From: Dendrolimus kikuchii
Lineage: Eukaryota; Arthropoda; Insecta; Lepidoptera; Lasiocampidae
Assembly (NCBI GenBank): GCA_019925095.2
Contig: CM034408.1
Location: forward strand, 5,186,001 to 5,250,000
Length of the DNA: 64,000 nucleotides
Direction of reading: 5' to 3'
Below are positions 20,395-30,554 of the stretch, one piece after another (positions within the stretch are counted from its first letter, which is position 1; every line of letters begins with the position of its first letter). The notes under the pieces were generated by a model. That model had not been told where the DNA came from and made no database searches. It saw nothing but the letters and a program-made list of their open reading frames with translations. Position numbers and translations under genes: made by a program.

Positions 20395-20795
20395 AAAAAT
20401 GCCGTGTCTGTACATTGAAGCTATATAAAAAAAAACAATCGGAATAGACTATACAAACGATGGAGAATACGATGTATTTTTTTTTTATTTCTTGTCTGTT
20501 TGTTCGGGATTCACATAAAAATTGCTGGACCGATTTCAATGCGGTTTTTGCTGATCGACAGCAAATTATTAGATTTAAAATCTACGGTATTTTTATCCCG
20601 AGAATTTCGCGTGAATTTTTCTAGGAATGATTTAAAATGGCTCTATTGAAAAAAAGAAACAAATCCCAATGCGGTTTTTTGACTTATCGATAGCAAATTT
20701 TATGTAATAAAGAATGTGATATTTAATTTTTTAAATGCTGCGGGTACTTTGTGTCCTGGGAATCAAGCGTGGTTGAAGTCGCGGGCGTGTCCTAG
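20395..20795 (+). mobile_element. Helitron-like family F
   Basis: Ends GTCGCGGGCGTGTCCTAG before T (CTAG at 20792-20795), the Helitron 3' signature. Inside are GCTGATCGACAGCAAATT and GATTCACATAAAAATTGC, related on the opposite strand to 17.5-17.9 and 29.2-30.3 kb. Confidence 0.65.
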
Positions 20796-20879
20796 TTAAT
20801 AAATAATAATGTAAAAATACTTACAATACAAAGACAAAAGTACATGAAATGTATACTTTAATACTATAAATACAAAAAA

Positions 20880-21050
20880 ATTGGTTGGATGTTTGTTGCT
20901 CAACCACGCCGGAACAAATGAACGGATCTGGATGAAATTTAGCACAAAGATAGATTATACTTTGGAATAGCACATAGGCTACTTTATATCTCGGAAAAAT
21001 AATTCAATTCCTGTGGAATAATATTAACGCGAGCGAAGCCGCGGAAAAAC
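20880..21050 (+). mobile_element. Helitron-like fragment, another family
   Basis: TTGCTCAACCACGCC, GATGAAATTTAGCACAAAG and ACGCGAGCGAAGCCGCGG are motifs known from short lepidopteran repeats of the Helitron type. The CTAG end is not kept. Confidence 0.45.
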
Positions 21051-21284
21051 TTGCCTTACATATTCCTAGATATGTAATCGAAGTTACCTAAAGAAAGCAG
21101 TGAGCTTTATATAATTCACTTATATTAAAATGCCCTATTTAATTCACCTATACAATAGCGAGGGTCATGTTGCAGACTGTATATACTTATAGAAAATGCT
21201 TGTGTCGTAACACAATGCCTTTTATAACCTCGTCATACAATGGCGGTATGCCTCACAAGGAAGGGAGCTTTAGCCTATTTTATT

Positions 21285-22918
21285 GCACTAGTGTGATAGA
21301 GGTATAAATAGTGTAGGGTTTTATGAAAATGATTGTATAACATTAAATGAAACTGCAGTGGATATACTCAGATTGTCTTTAATGTGCACGGTTATAATAT
21401 TACAATATAATTTACACACAGTATGCACCGTTTTACTTGTCAAGTCACATCTCTTTATATATACAATGTACTCTTTGGGCACAGCACTGAAAGGAAGAAT
21501 AAAGGTATAAATACTGTAGGGTTTTATGAAAATGATACTTTGTATAACGTTTAATGAAACGGCAATGATATAGTCGTACTCAGATTGTATTTAATGTTCA
21601 CGGTTATAATATTACAATATAACTTATACACAGTATGCAGCGTTTTACGTGTCAAGGCACAGCTCTTTATATATACAATGTACTCTTTGTGCACAGCACT
21701 GAAAGGCAGAATAGAGGTATAGATAGTGTAGGGTTTTATGAAAATGATACTTTGTGTGACATTAAATGAAACTGCAGTGGATATAATCAGATTGTCTTTA
21801 ATGTTCACGGTTATAATATTACAATATAACTTATACACAGTATGCAGCGTTTTACGTGTCAAGGCACAGCTCTTTATATATACAATGTACTCTTTGGGCA
21901 CAGCACTGAAAGGCAGAATAGAGGTATGGATAGTGTAGGGTTTTATGAAAATGATACTTTGTGTGACATTAAATGAAACTGCAGTGGATATAATCAGATT
22001 GTCTTTAATGTTCACGGTTATAATATTACAATATAATTTATGCACGGTATGCAGCGTTTTACTTGCCAAGTCACATCTCTTTATATATACAATGTACTCT
22101 TTGGGCACAGCACTGAAAGGGAAAAAGAGGTATAAATACTGTAGGGTTTTATGAAAATGATACTTTGTGTGACATTAAATGAAATTGCAGTGGATATACT
22201 CAGATTGTCTTTAATATTCACGGTTATAATATTACAATATAATTTACACACAGTATGTAGCGTTTTACGTGTCAAGGCACAGCTATTTATATATACAATG
22301 TACTCTTTGTGCACAGCACTGAAAGACAGAATAGTGGTATAGATAGTGTAGGCTTGTATGAAAATGATACTTTGTTTGACATTAAATGAAGCTGCAGTGG
22401 ATATAATCAGATTGTCTTTAATTTCCACGGTTATAATATTACAATATAATTTATACACAGTATGCAGCGTTTTACTTGACAAGTCATATCTCTTTATATA
22501 TACAATGTACTCTTTGGGCACAGCACTGAAAGGCAGAATAGAGGTGTGGATAGTGTAGGGTTTTATGAAAATGATACTTTGTGTGACATTAAATGAAACT
22601 GCAGTGGATATAATCAGATTGTTTTTAATGTTCACGGTTATAATATTACAATATAATTTATGCACGGTATGCAGCGTTTTACTTGCCAAGTCACATCTCT
22701 TTATATATAAAATGTACTCTTTGGGCACAGTACTGAAAGGGGAAAGGAGGTATAAATACTGTAGGGTTTTATGAAAATGATACTTTGTGTGACATTAAAT
22801 GAAACTGCAGTGGATATACTCAGATTGTCTTTAATTTCCACGGTTATAATATTACAAAATAATTTATACACAGTATGCAGCGTTTTACTTGACAAGGTAC
22901 AGCAATGAAAGGCAGACA
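21285..22918. repeat. Tandem array, about 207-base unit, three-unit higher-order register
   Basis: Eight units, each containing ATGAAAATGAT near its start (21323, 21526, 21738, 21945, 22151, 22358, 22565, 22771; spacing 203-212). Unit types recur every third unit. Type Y keeps TAAATACTGTAGG at its end (21323, 21945, 22565). Type Z keeps ATACTCAG or GTACTCAG (21526, 22151, 22771). Type X keeps GGATAGTGTAGG at its end (21738, 22358). Order is Y Z X Y Z X Y Z, the last truncated. As 207 is a multiple of three, a minus-strand frame stays open across units (185 and 215 codons) and each unit has a short plus-strand ORF; I regard these as side effects. Confidence 0.9.
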
Positions 22919-22954
22919 TTTGAGAATCCCGAACCAGTCACGTATCTTGCCTTA

Positions 22955-23410
22955 CTTAGACGGGCCCTGTATCAAAATGTTTTGGGGGGCACCATGGGAA
23001 GGGGATTTTTTTTATAAATAAACAAAAAAATACTCGAATTGAATTAAAATAATTATATATTGATTATAAGTTATTACTCATACTTAATGCTCCTAGAAGC
23101 TAAGTTAGACAAACAATTCAAATCAAAGATACACTTTTCTCGCCTTTTTTTCGGCAAACTTATTTATCAAATCATTCATAGCTGAAGATGATTTCAGTTT
23201 TTCTGGATTTTCTGTTACTATAGACATCAATGACAAGTCTGATAGCCGTTTCTGTTGGCCTAGCAGTTATTCTGAAAAATGTTATTAATCTACAAAGGAT
23301 TGTGGATAACATTTTAAGAATTTTTGTTTACGCATTTTCAGGGCCCCTGTAGCCTGGGGGCCCCGTATCATTGATACGGCTGATACGGCGGTAGCTACGC
23401 TCCTGCCCCG
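22955..23410 (-). mobile_element. Decayed hAT-like transposon fragment
   Basis: Bounded by GGGCCC-containing sequences (ACGGGCCCTG near 22960; CAGGGCCCCTG near 23340 and the following GGGGGCCCCG) with a transposase C-terminus between. Exact termini and target duplication are unclear. Confidence 0.5.
23123..23266 (-). pseudogene. hAT transposase C-terminus, zinc-finger-MYM-like type
   Basis: The minus strand encodes 47 residues before a stop: LLGQQKRLSDLSLMS, then NDLINKFAEKKARK near the end. The pattern of KRLSDLSL..SI followed by a FA.KKARK ending is that of C-termini of hAT transposases annotated as zinc finger MYM-type protein 1-like. Only this terminal piece is kept; an in-frame stop lies just upstream. 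Identification is from memory of the family. Confidence 0.6.
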
Positions 23411-24379
23411 AACTAAGGTTACCGGAAGCATCACGGCCGTTACTCAACGATGCTTTTTACTTTTTAATATTAAATAACTTTGACACATAAATAGTGTTGG
23501 TTGATATTCTCATTTCCCACACTTTGAATAGGGTAGTTTTAAATTAGATAAAGTTGGAGACATTTAATCATCTTCTGAAACGATATAAAGCATCTGACGT
23601 ATACGAGTGTTAGAATTTTGGATCTAATGGAAACGTACATGCATGACGACGAAACTAGATGAAGTTAAAGATATGTTCTGAGATAATAGTAAGTAGGCAT
23701 TTAAAAGTTATAACTCCACTGTTTTTGTATCTAGCAAATTATGACATCTTAATTCTAACGCTTAGCTTGAAAATCGGTAAAAAAGTCCGAACGGGTTACG
23801 GCCTATGTACCAGGAGGAGCGAGGACGATAATAGTTCGAGTGCCTAAATAGGCCTTTCACCCGAGGTTAACACTTTCCTTTTCATTTCGAATATGATGAA
23901 AGTAAATAAAAACTTATTAGTTAAAGAAACATCTACTTTTCTAATGAAATCAGGCGTTAAATCCATATCTAAATCTGACGAACTCATTTAATACGTCGTC
24001 ACATCATCAAACATCAAGTAAATTTCTTTTTCTGTGACATTCTACAAGCCAGTATTTTTTGTCACTGATGCTAATAAATATTTAGCTCAAATTTATGCAA
24101 ATTAAATAACAATTTAGTGAAAAGTGATTTTATTTATAAGTATAAAATGATGTTACTAAATTTTTGATATTTTTTATTATAATTTATGTCGCGAATTAAG
24201 AGTTGCTATAAAGATAGCTATAAAGATATGAGACACGAGTCGCATGTATTAGGCGTCTATGATTCGCATAGTTTTTCCTTTTTTTGACCGCAGGGAAAAT
24301 CGTTTCCAAGGGACGAAAAGTACTGTTTTCTTCCTTGTGATCTCAGGCAACTCCAAGTGTAATTTCAGAATATGAGAAA
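23411..24379. other. AT-rich DNA, nothing recognised
   Basis: The stretch 23780-23880 is somewhat richer in GC but has no recognisable product. No repeat link was found. Confidence 0.45.
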
Positions 24380-25450
24380 TGAAAAGGAACTTTTCTTTTC
24401 GGTTTTTTTTCTCAATTAAACGGTTTTTGAGAACAAAATTTTATTAAATAGGTAAAAAGCGTTCGAAACCGGTTTATTCAATAAATTAAACCGATTTCAG
24501 ACGCTTTTTACCGCACACCTTCAAAGCGCAGCCATGTGGTACAGCAAGTTTTCAGTTGCACACAAACATATGTTGAAAGAGATAGAATGATACTTCCTTT
24601 TTCTGCACAATAAACCGGTTAATTCCGGGTTAGAAACATTAAACATTCTTTTTAAGGTTTACACTCCGAACGAAATAGTTTTTTTTATTGCCTGAAGGAG
24701 GCAAACAGGTAGACGGCCCACTTGATGGAAGGTGGTTACCGTCGCCTATGGACGTTTGCAATACCACGGGAGTTGCCAAAGCGTTGACAGCCTCTAAGAA
24801 ATTTTATAACACTTTTCTCAAACGACTCCATCTCGTAGCGCAGAGGGAAAACCTCGGCGCGGGAAAGTCCCTCCAGATCATTGTTGTAGGCGGAATAAAC
24901 GTTCTAGAGAACCGGTGCATAGTTGCGCGTGGAGCTCAAGGAAATGGGAGTGAACATTCTGTCGATGGCGAGCGGTGCGGTTGTAAAAATGAGGCGTTCG
25001 TACCAGATCAAACAGTTCCTCGGAACACTCTTCGTTGTACAGGTGGTAGAATAAGCAGAGGAACGCAAAGTGTCTCCTAACTAGTAATAGTTGACTAGAT
25101 CCGGTTTTTTTTTATTATTATTAATATCTCTACGGACTCGAGTTTCGTACCCTTTTTTACTACTTAATTTCTATGAAAAATTTGAGACTCCATACACGCT
25201 TATTGTTTATTTTTGTTAGTGTATGTGACATTATATGTAGTAATTTTTCTGTTTTGGTGTACCTTAAGAATAACTTATTATATTAATTTATTCTAATTTT
25301 AATACTAAACTTATACTAATGTAGAGTGTATCTGTTACATGCTGGTGTTGTGAGGAAGTGCATGTGCAGTGTTGGCCTTATATCTATACTTACTGACTAG
25401 ATCCGGTTATAACCGATTAGATCCGGTCAATTTTAAACCGGTTGCAAGCC
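24380..25450. repeat. Repeat family I, copy 2 (interrupted by a CR1 LINE)
   Basis: Shares with 13.55-14.42 kb the blocks AATTAAACGGTTTTTGAG, GCAGCCATGTGGTA, AATAAACCGGTTAATT and the end TTTTAAACCGGTTGCAAGCC. The CR1 fragment 24.67-25.08 kb lies within it. Confidence 0.5.
24670..25080 (-). pseudogene. CR1-like LINE ORF2 C-terminus and 3' UTR
   Basis: On the minus strand, from about 25079, one frame encodes RRHFAFLCLFYHLYNEECSE, then ELFDLVRTPHFYNRTARHR, close to the C-terminal region of CR1/Zenon-type LINE ORF2. After about 60 codons frame and stops break it. The last part is the tail shared with SINE-A (GTCGCCTATGG; ACGGCCCACTTGATGG on plus). 5'-truncated and dead. Confidence 0.75.
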
Positions 25451-25680
25451 TTGTCAGCCTGTCGGATATAATTCTGGCATGGGTACGGTACGGTCGGCTG
25501 GTTCAATATAATATATAATATAATATTTAATAATAGAAAATCAAGCCTCACTTGTTCAAAGGAAATACAATAGAAGACCGAATAATAGATTCCCTACGCA
25601 AGTTTTGTGTATGTATGAGCATTTTTTGTATCGGATCATCCATCAATAGTACGTGACTGTGCATGATACGGGTTGGGCGC
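25451..25680. other. Anonymous DNA before the hairpin
   Basis: No repeat link was found; includes a short TATAATAT-rich run near 25507-25530. Confidence 0.4.
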
Positions 25681-25905
25681 AAGAAGTATATAAGACGGCA
25701 GCGCCCAAACTTGATAAAGTGTTAGTAATATGTATATATCAAATTTCTCAAGATATATGTAGAGCGAATCTACATATATCTTGAGAAATTTGATTGAATG
25801 TGTGTAGAAAAATGGTTAAAAACATTTGTTAATGACCGGCTGTGTCCGCCACATCGTGAGCGGAGCTTGGCTTTTAACCAAAGAAAATAAAATTTCAGCT
25901 TTATT
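25681..25905 (+). other. Possible short transcription unit or solo LTR around a hairpin
   Basis: Plus strand: TATATAAG at about 25687-25694, the perfect hairpin at 25739-25793, and AAAATAAAATTT (AATAAA signal) near 25885. TATA to polyadenylation signal spans about 200 bases, as in the R/U5 part of an LTR. No TG...CA ends or duplications were found, so identity is open. Confidence 0.3.
25739..25793. repeat. Perfect 24-base inverted repeat, 7-base loop
   Basis: Arm 25739-25762, loop AGCGAAT, arm 25770-25793. All 24 positions pair. A transcript would fold into a long hairpin. Confidence 0.95.
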
Positions 25906-26002
25906 TATATTACTCAAGTTTTTCCTACGGCTACATCACGTGTAAATCATTGCGAGTAGTGATATTTTACATACATAAAACCTAATTAAGGTTTTTTATA
26001 TA

Positions 26003-26714
26003 CAGTCAACTCTGGATAATTTGACACTCAAAGGACAAGAGAAAATTTTCAAATTACCAAGAGTTCAAAATAAAAGGAATTTATGACCAAGAGGGAAGGA
26101 GGAAACAAATCAAGTAAGCAAGAGTTTAGTCAAAATTTGTGATATAATAAAACTACGTTTTAACGGTTTTAAGCGCGGTAATTTTATTTGATTTTGGATT
26201 TTTCCGACGTTTCGGCCACTTTTCAGTGGCCGTGATCGTGGCCGAAACGTCGGAAAAAACCAAAATCAAATAAAATTATCGCGCTTAAAACCGTTAAAAC
26301 ATAGTTTTATTATGTATACAAGTCGCGAAAACTTAAGAAAAATTTGTGATATATTATTTTAAACGTTTGTACAGATGTTTATGTTGAAAAGAAGTCCGTA
26401 ATTTACTGTTGAGTGAGCGACTTCAATCTATCATTGTCCAAAGGATTTTCGATAGTGTTGAGAGCTGAGAAGAAATTGTCACTTGTGTCGGTTCTGAGGG
26501 TGTAGAAGCGTAGGGTAGCGCTTCAAATTATAGAGAGTAGGGAAACTCGGACCTCAAATTATAAAGATACTATTTACCCTCAATTTTGAATTACCGAGGG
26601 GACAAATTAATATTGATTTTATAAAATTTATCGCGTATTTCTAAGGGACCGGGAAATTATTGAAATTATCGAGAGAGTAAAATTAACGAATATCAAATTA
26701 TCGAGAGTCGACTG
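26003..26714. mobile_element. pogo-like inverted-repeat element, with nested insertion
   Basis: Left end CAGTCAACTCTGGATAATTT; right end, reverse-complemented, CAGTCGACTCTCGATAATTT. TA flanks both ends (26001-26002, 26715-26716). Internal motifs repeat the end theme (AAATTATCGAGAGAG). Without the Penelope insertion the element is about 505 bases and has no transposase, so it is non-autonomous. Confidence 0.8.
26147..26338. mobile_element. Short Penelope-like insertion made of a palindrome
   Basis: Flanked by a 15-base direct repeat AAAATTTGTGATATA (26132-26146 and 26339-26353). The arms 26146-26219 and 26238-26311 are reverse complements over 74 bases with about three mismatches. They carry AAGCGCGGTAATTTTATTTG and TTCCGACGTTTCGGCC, the sequence that precedes the Penelope reverse-transcriptase fragment at 38.3 kb. 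The flank after the right arm (GTATACAAGTCGCGAAAAC) is also shared with 38.37 kb. The centre holds a GGCCACT/AGTGGCC hairpin with a GAAA loop on minus. Confidence 0.75.
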
Positions 26715-26716
26715 TA

Positions 26717-27783
26717 TATAAACGATGTGTACGGACAGATAGATGTGGAAAGCGATTTTGTTATATACTATGTAAAGATTAGGTAAGTAGTTAGTCATCT
26801 TGCGAATAAGCCCTTTTCATCGTCAAGACAGACATCTACTTCATCGATAACTTATTAGCTTATCATGACAATAAGTCACTCACTGGTCACGGGAGTTAAC
26901 TAATTACTCAATTCTAATGAAACTCAGGCTTTACTTACTTGCATGGCGTTCGCTCCTAATCTTTATTATTTTCGCAATTCAATACAAACTACATATTTCT
27001 GTCATCCATATAGACCTAGTTTCTTAGTAAAATTATTGTTAGGTACTAAGATAAAATTTCTTTTCATATTACCTCCTACCTACCTATGCGAAAATGTACG
27101 TGTGTGCAGTTCAGACTTGTCTACTAAGCGGTGTAGATATAATTTTGTTCGCCTGTATATGTGTATATTCTTTGTTGTTTGACTTCTACCTCACCTCGTC
27201 TATTAATAATTATTATGTTTTACGATTGAAGTAATAAAAAAATATATCGATCATGATACAACGAATATTAAACACTGATTTTATAGCTAATGGTTGTTGA
27301 ATATAAACAAATTTCCAGTCCATAGGAAAAGTTAATAACGTCAAATAATGTATTAAGGGAACGTACCCAAAGTACGTGCCCCATATTTTTTTTAAATTTT
27401 TAAACAAACCCCCCCCCCCAAGTTAAAGAAAAAATTATTTGCCTCATTAGCTGTTTAAAAAACACTAAACGCTGCGCGCCATATTCGAATATAGCTCGGA
27501 AAACCACGACATTTCCCTAGAGGGTATTGACTACGTGACGAAGTAGTCCACTGTGACCAAGCATGGTGTTACCGCCTCCCTCCCAGAACGGGTCACGTAG
27601 TACAGGTACGTACCCTAATCGTTTTATACCCGCTTCACTCGCTTAAATGTCATTATGAATATGGTTTCTGGCAATATTCCAATGGTTAGTACACTCAATA
27701 GTCTATTTACAAATATGCAGTGTAATCACTTTGATTATGTATGACAAGACCGTTGCAGTATAGCAACTTTTGCTCTATTATTG
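26717..27783. other. AT-rich DNA, nothing recognised
   Basis: No repeat link was found. A run of ten C near 27410-27419 is the only simple-sequence feature. The short ORFs carry no motif. Confidence 0.5.
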
Positions 27784-27785
27784 AC

Positions 27786-27955
27786 TGTCGCTGTGGTTGA
27801 GCGGGAAACCGGCAAACGCCGGGAACCTTTGTCGTACCTCACTGCAACGTAGAGGCTCCGGGTTCGATTTCTAGTGTGGTAAATTACGGAAACGAATTGA
27901 CGTGTTTGGGATCGGCCCCAGAATAGTCTGTTGTATATAGAATAGAATAGAATAA
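27786..27955 (+). mobile_element. tRNA-derived SINE, family 1
   Basis: A-box-like TGGTTGAGCGG (about 27794-27804) and B-box-like GGTTCGATTTC (27861-27871) at tRNA-like spacing, followed by a body (GGATCGGCCCCAGAATAGTC) and an (AATAG)n-type tail. The copy on minus at 58.1-58.3 kb has the perfect B box GGTTCGATTCC. It lacks a full cloverleaf, so it is not a tRNA gene. Confidence 0.75.
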
Positions 27956-28262
27956 TACTTTATTGCTAGAAATGTATGTGTATTTTTGTGGTAATTGTCT
28001 CAATACATTTTGCCTTATTAGGCGTGCAATTTTCTCATCTTATATCTAAAATTAAATTGAAACTAATTTACAATAATAATTAGATAATAATATCAAATGT
28101 CAAGAAAAGCATTAATTAAATAAGAATACATTAATAATCATCAGAATTTATCACTTAAATAATCCTCGATACTATAATAGCATTTCATTATCAAAAATAA
28201 AATCTCTTAAATAATAATATGGTTTTTTGCCTCTTTACACTGTCAGGTAATTTATTGTATAC
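27956..28262. repeat. AT-rich DNA starting with a probable LINE 3' end
   Basis: TAGAATAGAATAATACTTTATTG right after the SINE looks like the inverted 3' end of another LINE. The remainder is AT-rich with no further link. Confidence 0.3.
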
Positions 28263-28420
28263 TAGCTGATGCCCGCGACTTTTTCCGGGTCACGATCGCG
28301 ATGTATAATATACTATCAGCGTCATCTAGTTTATTCAATATGATGATGAAATACGTTATACTAGACACCGTTTTGTAAGGTTTTACTTTTTCACGGAATC
28401 TCGTCTTTTTAATGTATAAA
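28263..28420 (-). mobile_element. Helitron-like 3' end
   Basis: ACTAGCTGATGCCCGCGACT is the inverted form of the Helitron terminus GCGGGC..CTAG seen elsewhere. The inner part runs into AT-rich DNA without a clear start. A family 1 SINE tail (ACACAAGCCTAACTTGCTTA) lies just after, at about 28575-28605. Confidence 0.5.
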
Positions 28421-28642
28421 TTGTTTTATTGTATGATTACTGGTGCCATAATTATATAGTACACTTTTTTGCATTACTGTTGTTTTGCTACTATGAATGC
28501 AAAGCCTGTCATTATCGCGCCAATTGCGTTTTATAATTTGAATTTATTATTTGATAATTTGATTTTTATAACCTGTAACACAAGCCTAACTTGCTTAATT
28601 TGGGTATACATTTAATAATGTATATAGGGATTATTAAACTAT

Positions 28643-29082
28643 TGTTACGAGTACGGGACTCGAATTAAAATGCCGTTGGAATTACTATATAATTTATTAG
28701 AACTATACAAATACGTATAACACAGGTACAAATAAACCCGGACGCAATAACTCCAAATGTAATGCACAATTCAATAACACGCGCAAAATTCGTCATTAAA
28801 TGTACACACGTCTTGCTTCGCTTGTGTTATCGCTTTGACTGCCTCACCCCTCCATCCTGCCGTCGTTTTATACTTCACAAATATAAGTGTGCCCGCCCGT
28901 ATCGTCGATTTAATTTCCTAGAAATCGTAATGCGCACATCTGGTTAATTATACCTGCAAACGGCCATAAACGAGTACAATAGGCTGTTCTCCACAATAAC
29001 CAATAAATAAGTAAACAAAACAAGTCCAAATGCGGAAAGGTAATAAACTGCAGGTGTGAATCGGTCTTTGTCGGTCGTAACA
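28643..29082 (-). mobile_element. Solo LTR, family C
   Basis: TGTTACGAG to TCGTAACA, 440 bases, collinear with 18.70-19.19 kb but with internal deletions. Flanks are CTAT and ATAT. Confidence 0.8.
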
Positions 29083-29104
29083 ATATTATTATTATTCATT
29101 TATT

Positions 29105-29225
29105 GGCCAGCAACCTAATGTAATAATTACCTGCCAAGCCGGCTTGGACAAGCGTGGCGGGTTTATTGTCCATTTCACTATAGTGGGAGGCCCGAGCCCA
29201 GCAGTGGAACGTTTATGGGCTATTA
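29105..29225 (+). repeat. SINE family 2, 3' part
   Basis: GGCTTGGACAAGCGTGGCGG, TATAGTGGGAGGCCCGAGCC and CAGCAGTGGAACG match the minus-strand SINE at 60.5-60.8 kb. The tRNA-like head is missing. Confidence 0.6.
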
Positions 29226-29232
29226 TTATTTT

Positions 29233-30270
29233 ACTAGGATTTGCCCGCGACTTCGTCCACGCTTGACAGGTAATGTAGATAGATAACAGTTATTTTGCCA
29301 GTATTTAAAGTCAAAAGGTATTTTCAGCTGGGCAACGGATTTTTCAGTATAAAAATACATTAATTTCGAAGATTCGAATACAATTTTCTACGGCCGGGCG
29401 GCCTGTCGTAAGAGGCGAGAAAACTACCCACAGGCAGGTGGTAAGGCATTTGCCCGACTGGATGGCAACCACCCCTAGTCTAGAGTATGCCGCCATAACA
29501 ACTTTGAGTTGTGTTCCGGCATTAGTGACCAGGTTCCAATCTCCCTTAAGAGAGCAGCATCGCATTTGTAGCTCCTTTAGTGTTGCAAATGTCATGTACA
29601 ATGTCAATGTAATCGCTTTCCATCAAGTGGGCCGTCTGCCTGTCTGCTGAAGTTATGCAATAAAAGAATCCCGTAAAACCCGGGAGAAGTTATGTTACTA
29701 AAGATATACTACATCTCTACTAAAGATGTCTAATAAATATAGAAACTGTCATATCAAGCAAGTCCTAATATAAAGTGGTTTTGAAGTTAGGAAATCCCGG
29801 GAAATGTAAAAAGTCCCGAATTATATTGTTTTTGTTTTCGAATCAGCTACCTTTTATTTATACTACCGACTATATACCACTCCCGGGAAAATCCCCGCGG
29901 GATTCCCGGGATAAAAACTGTCAATATACATAACATTTGCTAATGAGCAGTGAAAAAAATTGCATTGAATCCGATTTTTTTTTCAGTCTGGCCTTTTCAA
30001 ATCATGCCCAGAAGAATTTCCGCGGGATTCCCGGGATAAAAAGTAGCGCAGATTTTAAATCTAAGAATTGGCTGTCGATCAACGAAAACCACATCGAAAT
30101 CTGCCCAGTAGTTTTTACGTGAATCCTAAACAAACAAACAAACCGATAAACAGGCAGTAAATCTAAAAAGAATTGCATCGTGTTCTCTATCGTTTATATA
30201 GTCTATTCTTATTTTTTTTAGTAAATAGCTTCAGTATATAGACACGGCATGTTTAGAATTTTCTAATATT
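29233..30270 (-). mobile_element. Helitron-like family F, large copy with a SINE inside
   Basis: Low end ACTAGGATTTGCCCGCGACT. The body has three related segments around CGCGGGATTCCCGGGATAAA or similar, then TGGCTGTCGATCAACG and ATCTGCCCAGTAGTTTTTACG as at 17.85 kb. The high end carries TTTATATAGTCTA. SINE-A at 29.37-29.67 kb interrupts it. Confidence 0.6.
29372..29668 (+). mobile_element. SINE-A
   Basis: Starts inside the head (GAATACAATTTTCTACGGCC) and runs to GTCTGCTGAAGTTATGCAATAAAA. Inserted within a Helitron-like repeat. Confidence 0.75.
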
Positions 30271-30554
30271 ATAGAGTATTATAACCTCATGATTGGCATT
30301 GGCAGTAGCATTGGCCCCATCATGTTTGCCGCAGAACCGATGGAGTAGACGAGTCCTGAAGTGGAGACTGCGTCTCTGTAAATGTAGAGTCGGCGTTAAC
30401 GTAATGACATTAGTGACATTGGCGCCACCAAGCCAATTGTAAAAACCTTAAAAATCGAGTCCGGAGCGAGCGATGAGTTTTTCAAATAATTTAATTGCAA
30501 GTCTATTTTATTATCAATATTTACGTGTCAATCCGCACACGTATTAAATTCAAG
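30271..30554. other. Possible LINE fragment, unassigned
   Basis: GCCGCAGAACCGATGGAGTAGACGAG and nearby GC-richer sequence look like old coding DNA, but I could not place it. Confidence 0.3.

Noticed and set aside
21285..22918. CRISPR-like array
   Set aside because: Repeats are about 207 bases with no short repeat and unique spacer structure, and the DNA is eukaryotic.
27786..27880. Possible tRNA gene (A and B boxes)
   Set aside because: The boxes fit, but no complete cloverleaf or acceptor stem is visible and related copies with SINE bodies occur at 58.1 kb.
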